Of a stretch of DNA of 32,055 nucleotides, positions 1 through 7,911 are shown piece after piece. The notes under the pieces are model-generated. The model worked only from the letters and a program-made list of their open reading frames with translations. It ran no database searches and was not told where the DNA came from. Every line of letters begins with the position of its first letter. Positions within the stretch are counted from its first letter, which is position 1. Made by a program: the position numbers and the translations under genes. The stretch comes from Promethearchaeota archaeon (GTDB lineage Archaea > Asgardarchaeota > Lokiarchaeia > Sigyniarchaeales > SOKP01): positions 1 to 32,055 of the forward strand of contig JAHLWP010000040.1 of assembly GCA_019057865.1 (NCBI GenBank). Direction: 5' to 3'.

Positions 1-81
1 TATAAAATATCATTCCCAACTAAAAGAGAAATGGAATATATGAGTAAATATATCTTGAATCATTATGGGAAAAGGGTTTGA
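1..81 (+). CDS. 3' end of an upstream gene, cut by the window edge
   Basis: Frame 1 is open from the first base to TGA at 79-81 and encodes 26 hydrophilic residues ending in YGKRV. The composition (K, Y, E rich) matches neighbouring coding DNA, and the next gene's promoter begins directly after it. Too little is present to name a family. Confidence 0.45.
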   Translation, partial: YKISFPTKREMEYMSKYILNHYGKRV

Positions 82-84
82 AAT

Positions 85-95
85 AAGATTTAAAT
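85..95 (+). promoter_or_regulatory. Archaeal BRE/TATA-type promoter of the GIY-YIG gene
   Basis: AAGATTTAAAT is centred about 28 nt before ATG 119, the distance expected between an archaeal TATA box and a leaderless start. This supports ATG 119 over ATG 101. The same box recurs at 1067, 3264, 7998, 13239 and 30297. Confidence 0.5.
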
Positions 96-118
96 GAATA
101 ATGATAACTTTATTAATT

Positions 119-718
119 ATGACCAAAAAAATTAAAAAAACAAAGGAAAATATTTCAAATCTTCCCTCAAAAGATGGAAACTATAATATCTTTAATAGAA
201 AAGGAGAGATGATGTATACTGGGAAAGGAAATATAAAGGATAGAATCGCTGCCCATTCTAATGAACCAAATATGCCCTTCACATCATTTACATATAATCT
301 AGAGCCATCTGCTAAAAAGAGAAAAGAGATTGAGGAAAAAAGAATAAAACACTATAAACCACCTTTAAATAAATTGTATGACCGTGATATTATAAACATC
401 TCTGGAGAATATGATTCACATCAGAAAGTCATTGCTAATTTGACTATGTTTGAAAAAATTAAAAGCATAGAATTATCAAAATTGAAAGATCTAAAGTTCA
501 AACATCCCATTGAATTCGAACTTGAATATAAGCATAGCGCTATTTTTGCTCATAATGAGAATTATGATCTTTATGCAACAGGTTCTACTTATAATGAAAT
601 GATTCAAGATTTATATAGAAGAATTAAAGCAATTATTGAAATGTATTCAAATCCTGAAATCAGATTTACAAAATCATCAGAAGATTATCGAAGGAAATTT
701 TTAGAAACTTTCTCATGA
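119..718 (+). CDS. GIY-YIG nuclease-fold protein with HicB-like C-terminal domain
   Basis: 199 aa from ATG 119; an earlier in-frame ATG lies at 101. Residues 20-84 match a compact GIY-YIG fold. GNY (20-22) stands where GIY is expected and YTG (33-35) where YIG is expected. Then come the conserved Arg42 of the R-x3-H segment, a Glu-rich helix (E70-E73) that would carry the metal-binding Glu, and the closing PPLN (81-84). Family knowledge: such domains cut DNA. Residues 122-199 resemble the HicB/antitoxin fold: a short beta meander, then a YATGSTYNEMIQDLYRRI segment like the ETPEEAIEDL helix of HicB. A HicA-like gene starts 23 nt downstream, so the pair looks like a toxin-antitoxin locus whose antitoxin carries a nuclease domain. 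That pairing is inference. Confidence 0.6.
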   Translation: MTKKIKKTKENISNLPSKDGNYNIFNRKGEMMYTGKGNIKDRIAAHSNEPNMPFTSFTYNLEPSAKKRKEIEEKRIKHYKPPLNKLYDRDIINISGEYDSHQKVIANLTMFEKIKSIELSKLKDLKFKHPIEFELEYKHSAIFAHNENYDLYATGSTYNEMIQDLYRRIKAIIEMYSNPEIRFTKSSEDYRRKFLETFS

Positions 719-741
719 AATAAATAAATGGGTTTGAATAA

Positions 742-1038
742 ATGACTCAACTTAGAAGAAGAATTGTTATAAAAGGTCTAAAAAATAAAGGATTTAGACC
801 AATTCCTGAAAAATCAAATGATCTCTGGTTTGGACTTACGATTGATGGCGAGTTTGTTCCTCAGATAAAGACTTTTATAAGCGGAGGTGGCCAAAGACAA
901 ATGATTTATGAGGATAATATTCACCATATGACTCATGAATTGCACATGGATAATAAAAAACAATTTCTAAATTATATTAAATGCTCTTATATTTATAGTG
1001 AATATATCAGAGATTTAAGAAGAAAGAATATTATATGA
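742..1038 (+). CDS. HicA-like toxin-family protein
   Basis: 98 aa. The layout follows HicA/YcfA (dsRBD-like fold): an N-terminal KGLKNKGFRP helix, a central beta hairpin (LWFGLTIDGEFVPQIKTFISGG), and a C-terminal HELHMDNKKQFLNYIKC helix like the LhLskkeFldLikC segment of archaeal HicA relatives. HicA proteins are small mRNA interferases neutralised by HicB. The usual catalytic His after the second strand is not evident, since the segment reads SNDLWFG, so activity may be lost or changed. It lies 23 nt after the GIY-YIG/HicB-like gene. No clear Shine-Dalgarno is visible, so it probably depends on the upstream transcript. Confidence 0.5.
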   Translation: MTQLRRRIVIKGLKNKGFRPIPEKSNDLWFGLTIDGEFVPQIKTFISGGGQRQMIYEDNIHHMTHELHMDNKKQFLNYIKCSYIYSEYIRDLRRKNII

Positions 1039-1066
1039 TTTCTTTTAATTTGATTGGAAGTGAAGT

Positions 1067-1078
1067 AAACATTTAAAT
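1067..1078 (+). promoter_or_regulatory. TATA-type promoter for the small membrane protein
   Basis: AAACATTTAAAT followed by TTTTTTGTCGG. It lies about 70 nt before ATG 1145, leaving a short leader that carries GAGGA at 1134-1138. A near copy of box plus TTTTTTGTCG occurs at 31980, so this promoter belongs to a dispersed repeat. Confidence 0.45.
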
Positions 1079-1144
1079 TTTTTGTCGGTATGATAAGAAT
1101 GAATAATTTTAAAATATTAAAAAAGACATAAATGAGGAATAAAA

Positions 1145-1348
1145 ATGATTTTTCAAGAGACTATTTTTACAATTTCATGGCTAAGTGTAATTATTATAAT
1201 AATCATTATTTATGTATTAGCAATAATTTTAGCTGTATGGGTTTACAACGATGCTAAGAAAAGAGATATGAATGCTGAAGTGTGGTTATTAATTGTATTA
1301 TTGACCAGTTTTATCGGATATATTATATATTTGATAGTGAGAGAATAG
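1145..1348 (+). CDS. Small two-helix membrane protein
   Basis: 67 aa with two hydrophobic spans, about residues 11-35 and 46-64. They are separated by a basic-acidic loop (VYNDAKKRDMNAEVW). The VYxDAxxRxMN-W loop followed by a G-I-IYL helix is typical of small archaeal membrane proteins of unknown function, similar in layout to the PLD N-terminal membrane domain. GAGGA lies 6 nt before ATG. It has its own promoter and precedes the Pycsar-type genes, but nothing shows it belongs to that system. Confidence 0.6.
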   Translation: MIFQETIFTISWLSVIIIIIIIYVLAIILAVWVYNDAKKRDMNAEVWLLIVLLTSFIGYIIYLIVRE

Positions 1349-1478
1349 CCATAGGAAGATTTTGGAAGTAAAAGTAGATTTTTACAAAAAATAATTAAAA
1401 TTTTATATTCATATCCTTCTTTTATAATAATGAAAAGAGATAAAAAGATTTTAATAAATAATTGACAGGTATTTTTTT

Positions 1479-2030
1479 TTGAATCTTGAAAAAAAAAATG
1501 AAATTCTTTCAAAAGCATATACAGACTCACAAAACATGATTTCATTAGCCGATTCAAAAGCAAATATTTCACTTACGATTCAAGGTTTGTTAATTACTAT
1601 TGCCTTAGGTTTTTCTTTATTATCGAATATTTTTGTAAAAATAGAATCTTTAATGGAACAGAACCTGCCTTTTTTTTATTTTTATATAACAATTACTATA
1701 ATTTTTATCAGTTTTTCTATAATTGGAATAATTACAACTATTCTTGTATTTAAACCAAGAGAACCAAAAGAAGAGACCGAAAGAAATAGGGAAGGCTTTT
1801 TTTATTTCGGGCATGTTTCAAAATATTCTTCATCTGATGAATATTTTTCAAAAATTAAGCAACTTGATGAAGAAAAACTAATGGAAGAATATTCAAGGCA
1901 AATATATCAATTATCTCATATTGCTAAGGAAAAGTTTAAGTTTCTTAGGTTGTCAATTTATTTTTTAATTATAAATATAGGACTTACTGTTTTTTTTTTA
2001 ATCCTAAGCAGTATTGTTAATGTATCTTAA
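1479..2030 (+). CDS. PycTM-like membrane effector (DUF5706 type)
   Basis: 183 aa from TTG 1479; no better start is visible. Three predicted membrane helices lie at about 31-52, 65-91 and 156-180. LADSKANI (23-30) immediately before helix 1 is the hallmark of the PycTM/DUF5706 family, as are the FYFGHV segment (108-113) and the YSRQIYQLSHIAKEKFKFLR stretch before the last helix. In Pycsar immunity this protein senses a cyclic pyrimidine nucleotide and is thought to disrupt the host membrane. A class III cyclase follows 19 nt downstream, the canonical Pycsar arrangement. Function is assigned from family features and context, not shown. Confidence 0.8.
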   Translation: MNLEKKNEILSKAYTDSQNMISLADSKANISLTIQGLLITIALGFSLLSNIFVKIESLMEQNLPFFYFYITITIIFISFSIIGIITTILVFKPREPKEETERNREGFFYFGHVSKYSSSDEYFSKIKQLDEEKLMEEYSRQIYQLSHIAKEKFKFLRLSIYFLIINIGLTVFFLILSSIVNVS

Positions 2031-2049
2031 ATCTAAAGCGGGTGAGTAA

Positions 2050-2760
2050 ATGGGATTTGTTGAAGATTTAACAAATAAAGTTCGAGATTATTTATCTGGC
2101 GATTATGAGATTGTGGAGACCAAGGGAATTCCCTCTGTTGATAATGTATCTCATGGGAAAAAAGCAAAAAAGATAAATTTATGTGCTTTTAGCATTGATT
2201 TGAGAAAATCAAGCGATTTATTAGTTCAGCATCAAAAACAAACTGCTGGCAAAATCCATAAAGCATTTCTAGCTGTGGCTTCATCAGTTGTTTTGAAATA
2301 TGGGGGAAAAATTAGAAGTTTTCAAGGTGATAGTATTTTAGTTTTTTGGCCAGCTAATCTCAAATCTCAAATTATGGACGCTGTTAGGGCCGCAATGGCA
2401 ATTAATTGGTTTTTAAGTAGCAAATTATCCTCCCTTTTTGAAAAGTATTCAAAATTAGATTATGGTATTGGTATCGATTGGGGGGAGGTATTTATTGTGA
2501 GAGCAGGTATTTCGCGTGATTCCAACAATAATGATTTAGTTTTTATTGGTAAATGTGTAAATCTTGCTGTAGCTATTGCTAACCAAGCTAAGGCGCCTGA
2601 AAATATTGAAGTTTCTTTATCTGTCTATAATAATCTGGAAGATAGCCATAAATATGCAACTAAAAATAATAATAAAGTTAATATGTGGAACGATGGAATT
2701 GTGGTATGGAATAATAAAAGATATGACACAAAATTAACTAATTATTATTGGGGTCTATAA
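2050..2760 (+). CDS. Class III nucleotide cyclase, PycC-like (Pycsar)
   Basis: 236 aa; GGGTGAGT lies just before ATG 2050. The catalytic domain spans about 42-200. SIDLRKSS carries the first metal Asp (D50), FQGDSILVF carries the second (D94), GIGIDWGEVF is the substrate-side strand, and NDLVFIGKCVNLA holds the conserved Asn171. The Arg expected four residues later in ordinary adenylyl cyclases is Ala175. The NDLVFIGKCVNLA and KAPENIEVSLSVYNNL segments resemble PycC enzymes, which make cCMP or cUMP after phage infection. The base made here cannot be read from sequence. The gene forms an operon with the PycTM-like gene upstream and overlaps the winged-helix gene downstream. Confidence 0.8.
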   Translation: MGFVEDLTNKVRDYLSGDYEIVETKGIPSVDNVSHGKKAKKINLCAFSIDLRKSSDLLVQHQKQTAGKIHKAFLAVASSVVLKYGGKIRSFQGDSILVFWPANLKSQIMDAVRAAMAINWFLSSKLSSLFEKYSKLDYGIGIDWGEVFIVRAGISRDSNNNDLVFIGKCVNLAVAIANQAKAPENIEVSLSVYNNLEDSHKYATKNNNKVNMWNDGIVVWNNKRYDTKLTNYYWGL

Positions 2761-3116
2761 AAAGAGCTCATCAAGAGTTGATGAAGATATCAGAAAAGTA
2801 TGAAAGTTTTAATGAAGAAAAGGTTGAAAATATTGTAAAAGAATTAATTGAAAGTGGAGTTATTTTTATGGTAGGAATAGAACGGGCGTTATACCAATAC
2901 ATTCAAAGAGTAGCAACTAAGTTAGGTTATATGGATATAAAACCAATGGATTTAGGGCGAGTTATTATTTTAAAAGACGAGGACTATTTAAGAGTAGCAG
3001 ATAAAATCTGGGAATATATTACATCTGGAATTTTAGCTCCTGGTAGCAATCGAAACAATCCGTGGTTTCCCCATCTTCATTTAACTGAGAAAGGTAAAAA
3101 ATTCTTGGAAAAATAA
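2748..3116 (+). CDS. Winged-helix domain protein, probably C-terminally truncated
   Basis: 122 aa from TTG 2748, overlapping the cyclase; ATG 2781 is an in-frame alternative giving 111 aa. The C-terminal half (ADKIWEYITSGILAPGSN, then WFPHLHLTEKGKKFLEK) is the winged-helix module seen in many defence-associated proteins, where it continues into a longer second domain. Here the frame stops right after that motif. A second copy of the same motif at 14814-14858 has the opposite defect: no N-terminus but a long C-terminal part. The protein may therefore be a truncated gene or a solo domain. Its place between cyclase and TIR suggests an accessory role, which is inference. Confidence 0.55.
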   Translation: MGSIKRAHQELMKISEKYESFNEEKVENIVKELIESGVIFMVGIERALYQYIQRVATKLGYMDIKPMDLGRVIILKDEDYLRVADKIWEYITSGILAPGSNRNNPWFPHLHLTEKGKKFLEK

Positions 3117-3263
3117 GGGCTTCGATAAATTAAATAATTTAAGGTTACTTTTATTCTTGATATTGCATTTTTATATTTTTAGTATCAAGGTTAGGCTTTA
3201 TCTTAAACTCTATATATATTCACAAAAATTAGGCATTATTTTTAAAGAAAAAATAAAAAATGA

Positions 3264-3275
3264 AGATTTAAATTT
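3264..3275 (+). promoter_or_regulatory. TATA-type promoter upstream of the TIR gene
   Basis: AGATTTAAATTT preceded by ATGA. The expected transcript start is near 3300, about 50 nt before ATG 3349. It suggests that the TIR gene can be transcribed apart from the cyclase operon. Confidence 0.45.
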
Positions 3276-3348
3276 ATCTTGTTTAATTATATTATTAGTA
3301 CATAGAGAATTTTATATGATTCTCTATAAAAAAAGAGAACAAGACATT

Positions 3349-3840
3349 ATGGTAAAAGTTTTTATTTCTCATAGTACAAAAGATTTTCAACTTGTGGTAG
3401 CTTTAGAGAAATATCTTAATGCTTATGGTATTGAAGTATATATAGCAGAAAGAGATTACCAACCTGGAAAACCTTTATCTAAAAAAATTATGCAAAATAT
3501 TGATATATGTGATTATTTTTTAGTCATCTATACTTTTAATGGTAAAGAATCTAATTTTGTAAATCAAGAGATTGGATATTGGATGAAGAAAAAGAGATAT
3601 GAGGATCTAATTCCTTTTGTAGAAAAAGGAATAAATCCTGAAGCTCTTTTGTGTGGTGTTGAATATATTGAGTTTGATCCTTTAAATCCAAAAATAGGAA
3701 TTGCTAATGTTATTAAATATATAAATAATCAAATAAAAATAAAAAAGAAACAACTAATTTTTGATGTTGGAGTTGGTTTAGGGATAGCAGGACTTACATT
3801 TTTAATATTTTATGGTCTTTCTAAATTAGGTGAAGAATAA
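3349..3840 (+). CDS. TIR-domain protein with C-terminal membrane helix
   Basis: 163 aa from ATG 3349; the open frame runs upstream to 3157, but homology begins at MVKVFISHSTKD. Residues 3-128 form a TIR fold: FISHSTKD (beta A), YIAERDYQPG (BB-loop region), DYFLVIYT (beta C/D), and SNFVNQEIGYW, which carries the likely catalytic Glu74 of NADase TIRs. IPFVEKG completes the fold. Residues 136-159 are a hydrophobic helix, so the TIR domain should face the cytoplasm from a membrane anchor. Known PycTIR effectors carry a cyclic-nucleotide-binding domain, and none is visible here. It could be a second Pycsar-linked effector or an independent TIR system. It sits 232 nt after the winged-helix gene, with its own promoter-like box. 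Confidence 0.8.
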   Translation: MVKVFISHSTKDFQLVVALEKYLNAYGIEVYIAERDYQPGKPLSKKIMQNIDICDYFLVIYTFNGKESNFVNQEIGYWMKKKRYEDLIPFVEKGINPEALLCGVEYIEFDPLNPKIGIANVIKYINNQIKIKKKQLIFDVGVGLGIAGLTFLIFYGLSKLGEE

Positions 3841-4041
3841 AACAATTATATCTAATGTTGTTGGTAAAAGCTTTCATTATTTAATGATATTTCTAAGAGA
3901 GGGAGGGGAACCATTGGAAATAAGAGGTTTGTCTTTAATTCAACATTATAGTATTTTGGTATTGTGTTATACTAAATTTAAATTAAAACATTTTCCTTTA
4001 ATTAAAATGAAGATAGATATTAAATTTTGGCTAGATTTAAA
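3841..4041 (+). other. Intergenic spacer with a repeat and a promoter-like box
   Basis: No convincing gene. Positions 3887-3926 hold a 40-bp element (ATATTTCTAAGAGAGGGAGG and following) that recurs imperfectly at 5278-5317. AAATTTAAATT near 3976 is a possible TATA box for the next gene. Confidence 0.4.
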
Positions 4042-5154
4042 ATGAAATATTCTCACAAAACTACTCATAGTTTTACTCCACCTATAGAATTTTGGAGATT
4101 AATTGAAAATTTATTTCTATCTTTTCCGTTTCGAAAAAATGGTAATTTTTTTGAATCTCGAGATGAATTAATAAAATATTATGAGATGAAAACACAAGAG
4201 GTTTTCGATATAGATGATTATGGCGTGGATATTTATGGAAATAAATTTCGAATAAAATTTTTAAAAAAATGGAATCGTGAGATACTTTTAAGTGACATTC
4301 CAAAATCTCAAAAAAAGTCAATTTCTCCAAGGAATATTATCGTAAAGATCAATCAGTTAGGTAAAATAATTAAATTTTTATCAACACATATTTCTAATCC
4401 ACAGACAGTATTTAAATTCCAACATTTTATTGAAAGCATGTATCAATATCTTATAGAGATTTATGACTTAAATCCAGATAATGATATAATAAGAAGATAC
4501 GGATTAAGCGATAGAAATGCGTTTAATTATAAGCAAAACAAAGAAAGATTATTTGGATCTAGATATTTTGGTGGCTTATTAAAACCCGAAGAATTTAATA
4601 CCTACTTTAATTCTGCATGTAGAAAATATATGGTTCCTTTTGTAATGTTTAAGCAAAATAAGGAATGTTATATTATTCATACTACAGACATCTTTGTTGA
4701 AAAGATAATACAAAATATTCCATTGTTTCTGAATCAATGGGATTTAAAACAAGCTAATAATTATTTTATAAAAGCTTATAATGAGAGAGATAAAGGAAAT
4801 TATTCCGAATGTCTAAATAATATTCGGAAGGGAATGGAAGAAATTAGAAATTATATTTTTAGTCGTTATTCAATAAATCCAACAATATCATTAGGAAATG
4901 ATTTAAGAAATTTATTCGATAAGTATTGTAAAAAAGTGTTTGATTTCTCTAAGATGCCTGAAAGTGATTTAAATAAAATAGAGAATATTATTTCTAAATT
5001 AAAAGAAAGTGTATTATTAGCGGTTAAAATTACTAATATTGGTTCTCACTCATCTTCTGTTCCAAGTTTAATCGAAGAAAATACTTCATTATTTTTATTG
5101 GGATTAGTTGCATCCATATTTCCATATATCTTTTACTTATTGAAATCAGATTAA
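4042..5154 (+). CDS. HEPN/abortive-infection-like protein
   Basis: 370 aa from ATG 4042; TTG 4027 is an in-frame alternative. The N-terminal 230 residues are not recognised. The C-terminal part (about 240-365) resembles AbiJ/HEPN-type modules: repeated helices with the NNIRKGMEEIRNYIF segment, LGNDLRNLF, then KLKESVLLAVKITNIGSHSSS, followed by a final helix. In HEPN RNases an R-x4-6-H motif is catalytic. Here the comparable spot reads KITNIGSH, with Lys in place of Arg, so catalysis is uncertain. The end is hydrophobic (LFLLGLVASIFPYIFYLL) and could be a membrane helix. It follows the TIR gene by 200 nt on the same strand. The family call is moderate and the role in defence is inferred. Confidence 0.5.
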   Translation: MKYSHKTTHSFTPPIEFWRLIENLFLSFPFRKNGNFFESRDELIKYYEMKTQEVFDIDDYGVDIYGNKFRIKFLKKWNREILLSDIPKSQKKSISPRNIIVKINQLGKIIKFLSTHISNPQTVFKFQHFIESMYQYLIEIYDLNPDNDIIRRYGLSDRNAFNYKQNKERLFGSRYFGGLLKPEEFNTYFNSACRKYMVPFVMFKQNKECYIIHTTDIFVEKIIQNIPLFLNQWDLKQANNYFIKAYNERDKGNYSECLNNIRKGMEEIRNYIFSRYSINPTISLGNDLRNLFDKYCKKVFDFSKMPESDLNKIENIISKLKESVLLAVKITNIGSHSSSVPSLIEENTSLFLLGLVASIFPYIFYLLKSD

Positions 5155-5351
5155 CAAAAATGAATTTTTTAAGAATTCTTATCTAGACTTCGTGGAGTCA
5201 AAAATATTTATCCAAATTAATAAAGTTTTGTTGAATATTTGAGAGTTTACTAAATAAGAGAATCTCCACTATGTAATAATATTTCTGAGAGAGGGAAAGG
5301 GATAATTGGAAGTAAAAATGAAACTCCCGCTTTTGTCGCTACAGTGTTTAA
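5155..5351 (+). other. Intergenic spacer containing the second 40-bp repeat
   Basis: No gene seen. Positions 5278-5317 (AATATTTCTGAGAGAGGGAA and following) match 3887-3926, including the ATTGGAARTAA end. This suggests a duplicated 5' flank or a short dispersed repeat. Confidence 0.4.
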
Positions 5352-5630
5352 TTCAAAAAGGCTCTTTTAAAGAGTTTATTAAATAAAAATGCTCTAAAAG
5401 AATCAATAACTAAATCACAAGATTATTTATTAAGTGAGCTTTTAGTAAAGATAACTGCATCTATATATGACGTAAGTCCCAGATATTTTCAAGAGCATCT
5501 TATTTCAATCATTAATTCGGCAGTTGCGTTTGGATGGAGAGCCTGTAAAGAATTAGAAGATTTTGAACGCTTAGAAAAAAAAATCCAAGAAGAAATGGAA
5601 AAGGAAAAGTATTCTAGCTATATTAAATAA
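5352..5630 (+). pseudogene. Small helical gene without a usable start, probably a 5'-truncated fragment
   Basis: The frame is open from 5352 to TAA 5628-5630, about 92 codons, with no early ATG, GTG or TTG. The encoded end is charged and helical (SPRYFQEHLISIINSAVAFG, then RACKELEDFERLEKKI). Coding character is good, but the first codons are low-complexity. The frame beginning at GTG 5345 stops after eight codons and could join it through a frameshift. I do not recognise the family. Confidence 0.4.
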
Positions 5631-5706
5631 ATAAAAAAACTCTTAATTTGTCTTATTTCCTCACAAGTACATTCTCGTAATAGTCATTATCATTTAACAT
5701 CAAATA

Positions 5707-7608
5707 CTATAACTTATTATCTACATAACTTTTTAAATATAATAAATAATCAAAATTATCACTATACATCGTTTGCTTACTTTCTCTTATTTCTTCTGGG
5801 TTTACGGTTTTGGAGCTAGTGCCAATTCTTTTTTTATAAATATAACTTCCATCATCTCGTAAAACACCAATAACTTTTATTGTCTGAGCAATAACGATAA
5901 TTAAACAAATCTTTTCTATATTATTCTTATCCTTTAGTTTAATTTGTTGAATATTCACAAAATTTTCATTGTACTTAGTCCGTCTTTTTATAAGATTTTT
6001 TAAATCAGTAACTCTGTTTTCTAATGAGTCATAATCCAAACCAATTATATTTCTTGGGATTTTATCTGAAATACCAATAATTAATACACCTCCTTGATTA
6101 TTAGCAAAACTAGCAATTTGTTGACAAAATTTTATTTTACTCTTGTTTAACTCTTGAATTTCTTTAATTTTCCATAAATCTAAGGTTTGTTTAAAATCCC
6201 ATAATTCTGTTTCAATTCTGTTATCTTCCATTGATTTTCGTACAAACTTAATCCAAAAATCTTCGTTGTATATAAGGGATTTTTGAAGTCTATATTTATT
6301 AATATCCATATCAAGATTTCTATAAATCTCCTCATATTTATCTTCAGGGATTTGATTAACTGTTGATTGATAATTCTCTTTTTTTAATAAATAAACTGAA
6401 CATCCATCATTACTTTCAGGTAAAAATTCACGAGAATGAGTTGTGATAAATATTTGAATTTTATCTGAAATATTTATAAATTTATCTCTTAATTTAGTTT
6501 CTAAACCAGGATGAAGATGTAATTCCGGTTCTTCTATGAAGAGAATCTTATTCTCTTTTAATTCCTTAATATATGCAAGAAAATGAATAATATTTAAAAT
6601 TCCTGCACCCATATTTTCTAATGGTAAATCAAAATCTATTTCCCTTTCTTTAAAGATAAGATATGTTCTATCTTGTTGATCAACCATTTGTCCCACTGCT
6701 ATTATGTCGGGAAGATATTCATGTAATTCTTGGTTAAAATCTAATAGCCATTGATCCTGATTTGTAACTTTTTTCATGTGAATGAATTTTGCCAGATTTT
6801 CACCATTAGGTTCTAAAATTGTACTGGTTATATTATTTCTATCAGAATCCTTCTTGAATATCCTTTTGTCAGGAATTAAAAATATAATGTCAAAAAACTT
6901 ATTTTTTAATAATTCTATTAAAAATAATAAAGCTGGATAGTCTGAAAATATATGAAGATTATTAAAAAAACTCTGAAGACTTGAGTTGACACTACCAATA
7001 TTAATATTAGGAAAATCAGTAAAAAAATTTTGAATCGTTTTATCTCTAGCAATAAGCTGAGTAATGTCAGAAACTAAGGTTTGATTTATATTATCTTTAA
7101 CTATTGCTCTTACTAATATTTGTGTTCCTATTTTTTTATGCATTGTTGAAACTTGACTAATATAGATATTTTTAATTATATTACTATATCTAATTTCTAT
7201 ATAAATTTTTGAATAACAACCTTGATCAATTAACCATTGAATTGCTACATTTTTATCTTGCCATTCATCTTTTTTAAGATGTCCTTTTAATCCTTCTGAA
7301 GAACGAAAAGCATTATTTAAGTAGTTACCATGATACAATTTTCGAAGTAATTCCCTTCTGAAAGATTTTGATAATTTAAAAGAAAAAATAATTGAAGCTT
7401 CAACTTCTTTATTATTCTCATAGATGTATCTTGAAGAAAAAGCCCCATTTTGATAATTTTCTTTTAGCATTCTAAAAATTTTAAATAAGTTAGATTTTCC
7501 AGAATTATTTTTTCCAATTAATACATTATAATTATTGAGATTAGAAAATTCTGCTCTCACATAACTTAAGAAATGAAAAAGTTCAATTTTTTCAATCTTT
7601 AATTCCAT
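5707..7608 (-). CDS. AAA ATPase (OLD/SMC-like) with C-terminal AlbA_2/Schlafen-like domain
   Basis: 633 aa from ATG 7608; an upstream ATG 7626 only adds six residues. The N-terminus is the ABC/SMC-type head: a short strand leading to Walker A GKNNSGKS (32-39). ENMGAGILNIIHFL is the signature region, ILFIEEPELHLHP (E359/E360) is Walker B, and ITTHSREF is the H-loop. After about residue 470 there is no TOPRIM domain. Instead residues around 480-600 (FCQQIASFANNQGGVLIIGI) match AlbA_2, the nucleic-acid-binding domain of Schlafen-like proteins. Head plus AlbA_2 suggests an ATP-gated nucleic-acid sensor, plausibly anti-phage. A 39-codon piece of a close relative's N-terminus survives at 12232-12351. 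It runs opposite to the upstream defence genes. Confidence 0.75.
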   Translation of the reverse strand: MELKIEKIELFHFLSYVRAEFSNLNNYNVLIGKNNSGKSNLFKIFRMLKENYQNGAFSSRYIYENNKEVEASIIFSFKLSKSFRRELLRKLYHGNYLNNAFRSSEGLKGHLKKDEWQDKNVAIQWLIDQGCYSKIYIEIRYSNIIKNIYISQVSTMHKKIGTQILVRAIVKDNINQTLVSDITQLIARDKTIQNFFTDFPNINIGSVNSSLQSFFNNLHIFSDYPALLFLIELLKNKFFDIIFLIPDKRIFKKDSDRNNITSTILEPNGENLAKFIHMKKVTNQDQWLLDFNQELHEYLPDIIAVGQMVDQQDRTYLIFKEREIDFDLPLENMGAGILNIIHFLAYIKELKENKILFIEEPELHLHPGLETKLRDKFINISDKIQIFITTHSREFLPESNDGCSVYLLKKENYQSTVNQIPEDKYEEIYRNLDMDINKYRLQKSLIYNEDFWIKFVRKSMEDNRIETELWDFKQTLDLWKIKEIQELNKSKIKFCQQIASFANNQGGVLIIGISDKIPRNIIGLDYDSLENRVTDLKNLIKRRTKYNENFVNIQQIKLKDKNNIEKICLIIVIAQTIKVIGVLRDDGSYIYKKRIGTSSKTVNPEEIRESKQTMYSDNFDYLLYLKSYVDNKL

Positions 7609-7710
7609 TTTATTCCCTAAATGCAAATAATTTGTAATATAACTACAATTGATTAATATTATTATATTTTTTATAAATGTCCTCTTTTTTTTTCTCTATT
7701 TTACTTTAAA

Positions 7711-7841
7711 AGTAGAGATCCTAAGACTTGGAGATATGAAGATTTTTATCCAATTATACCTTCACTTTGGATTTTTTAATTGAAGTTCTAAGAGAAAAAG
7801 CTAAGGAAATTTTGAAAGAACAAAAAAGTAATAAAAATTAA
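7711..7841 (+). pseudogene. Frameshifted 3' remnant of a lost gene
   Basis: One frame reads RDPKTWRYEDFYPIIPSLW up to TAA 7777-7779. The +2 frame overlapping it continues as DFLIEVLREKAKEILKEQ to TAA 7839-7841. Joined through one indel near 7768-7776, they form a plausible gene tail. I cannot name the family; a transposase or phage-type protein tail is possible. Confidence 0.35.
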
Positions 7842-7911
7842 CCATCTTATTTTCTTTTTCTTAAAATTTGCTTTCTATTACTTTTTTACACTGGAATTCG
7901 ACTATATTTTA

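Noticed and set aside
3349..3840. Thoeris system
   Set aside because: Only a TIR protein is present; no ThsA-type SLOG/SIR2 or macro-domain effector is nearby.
3830..4045. 71-codon plus-strand open frame between the TIR and HEPN-like genes
   Set aside because: It spans the 40-bp repeat and a promoter-like stretch, has no domain character and overlaps both neighbours.
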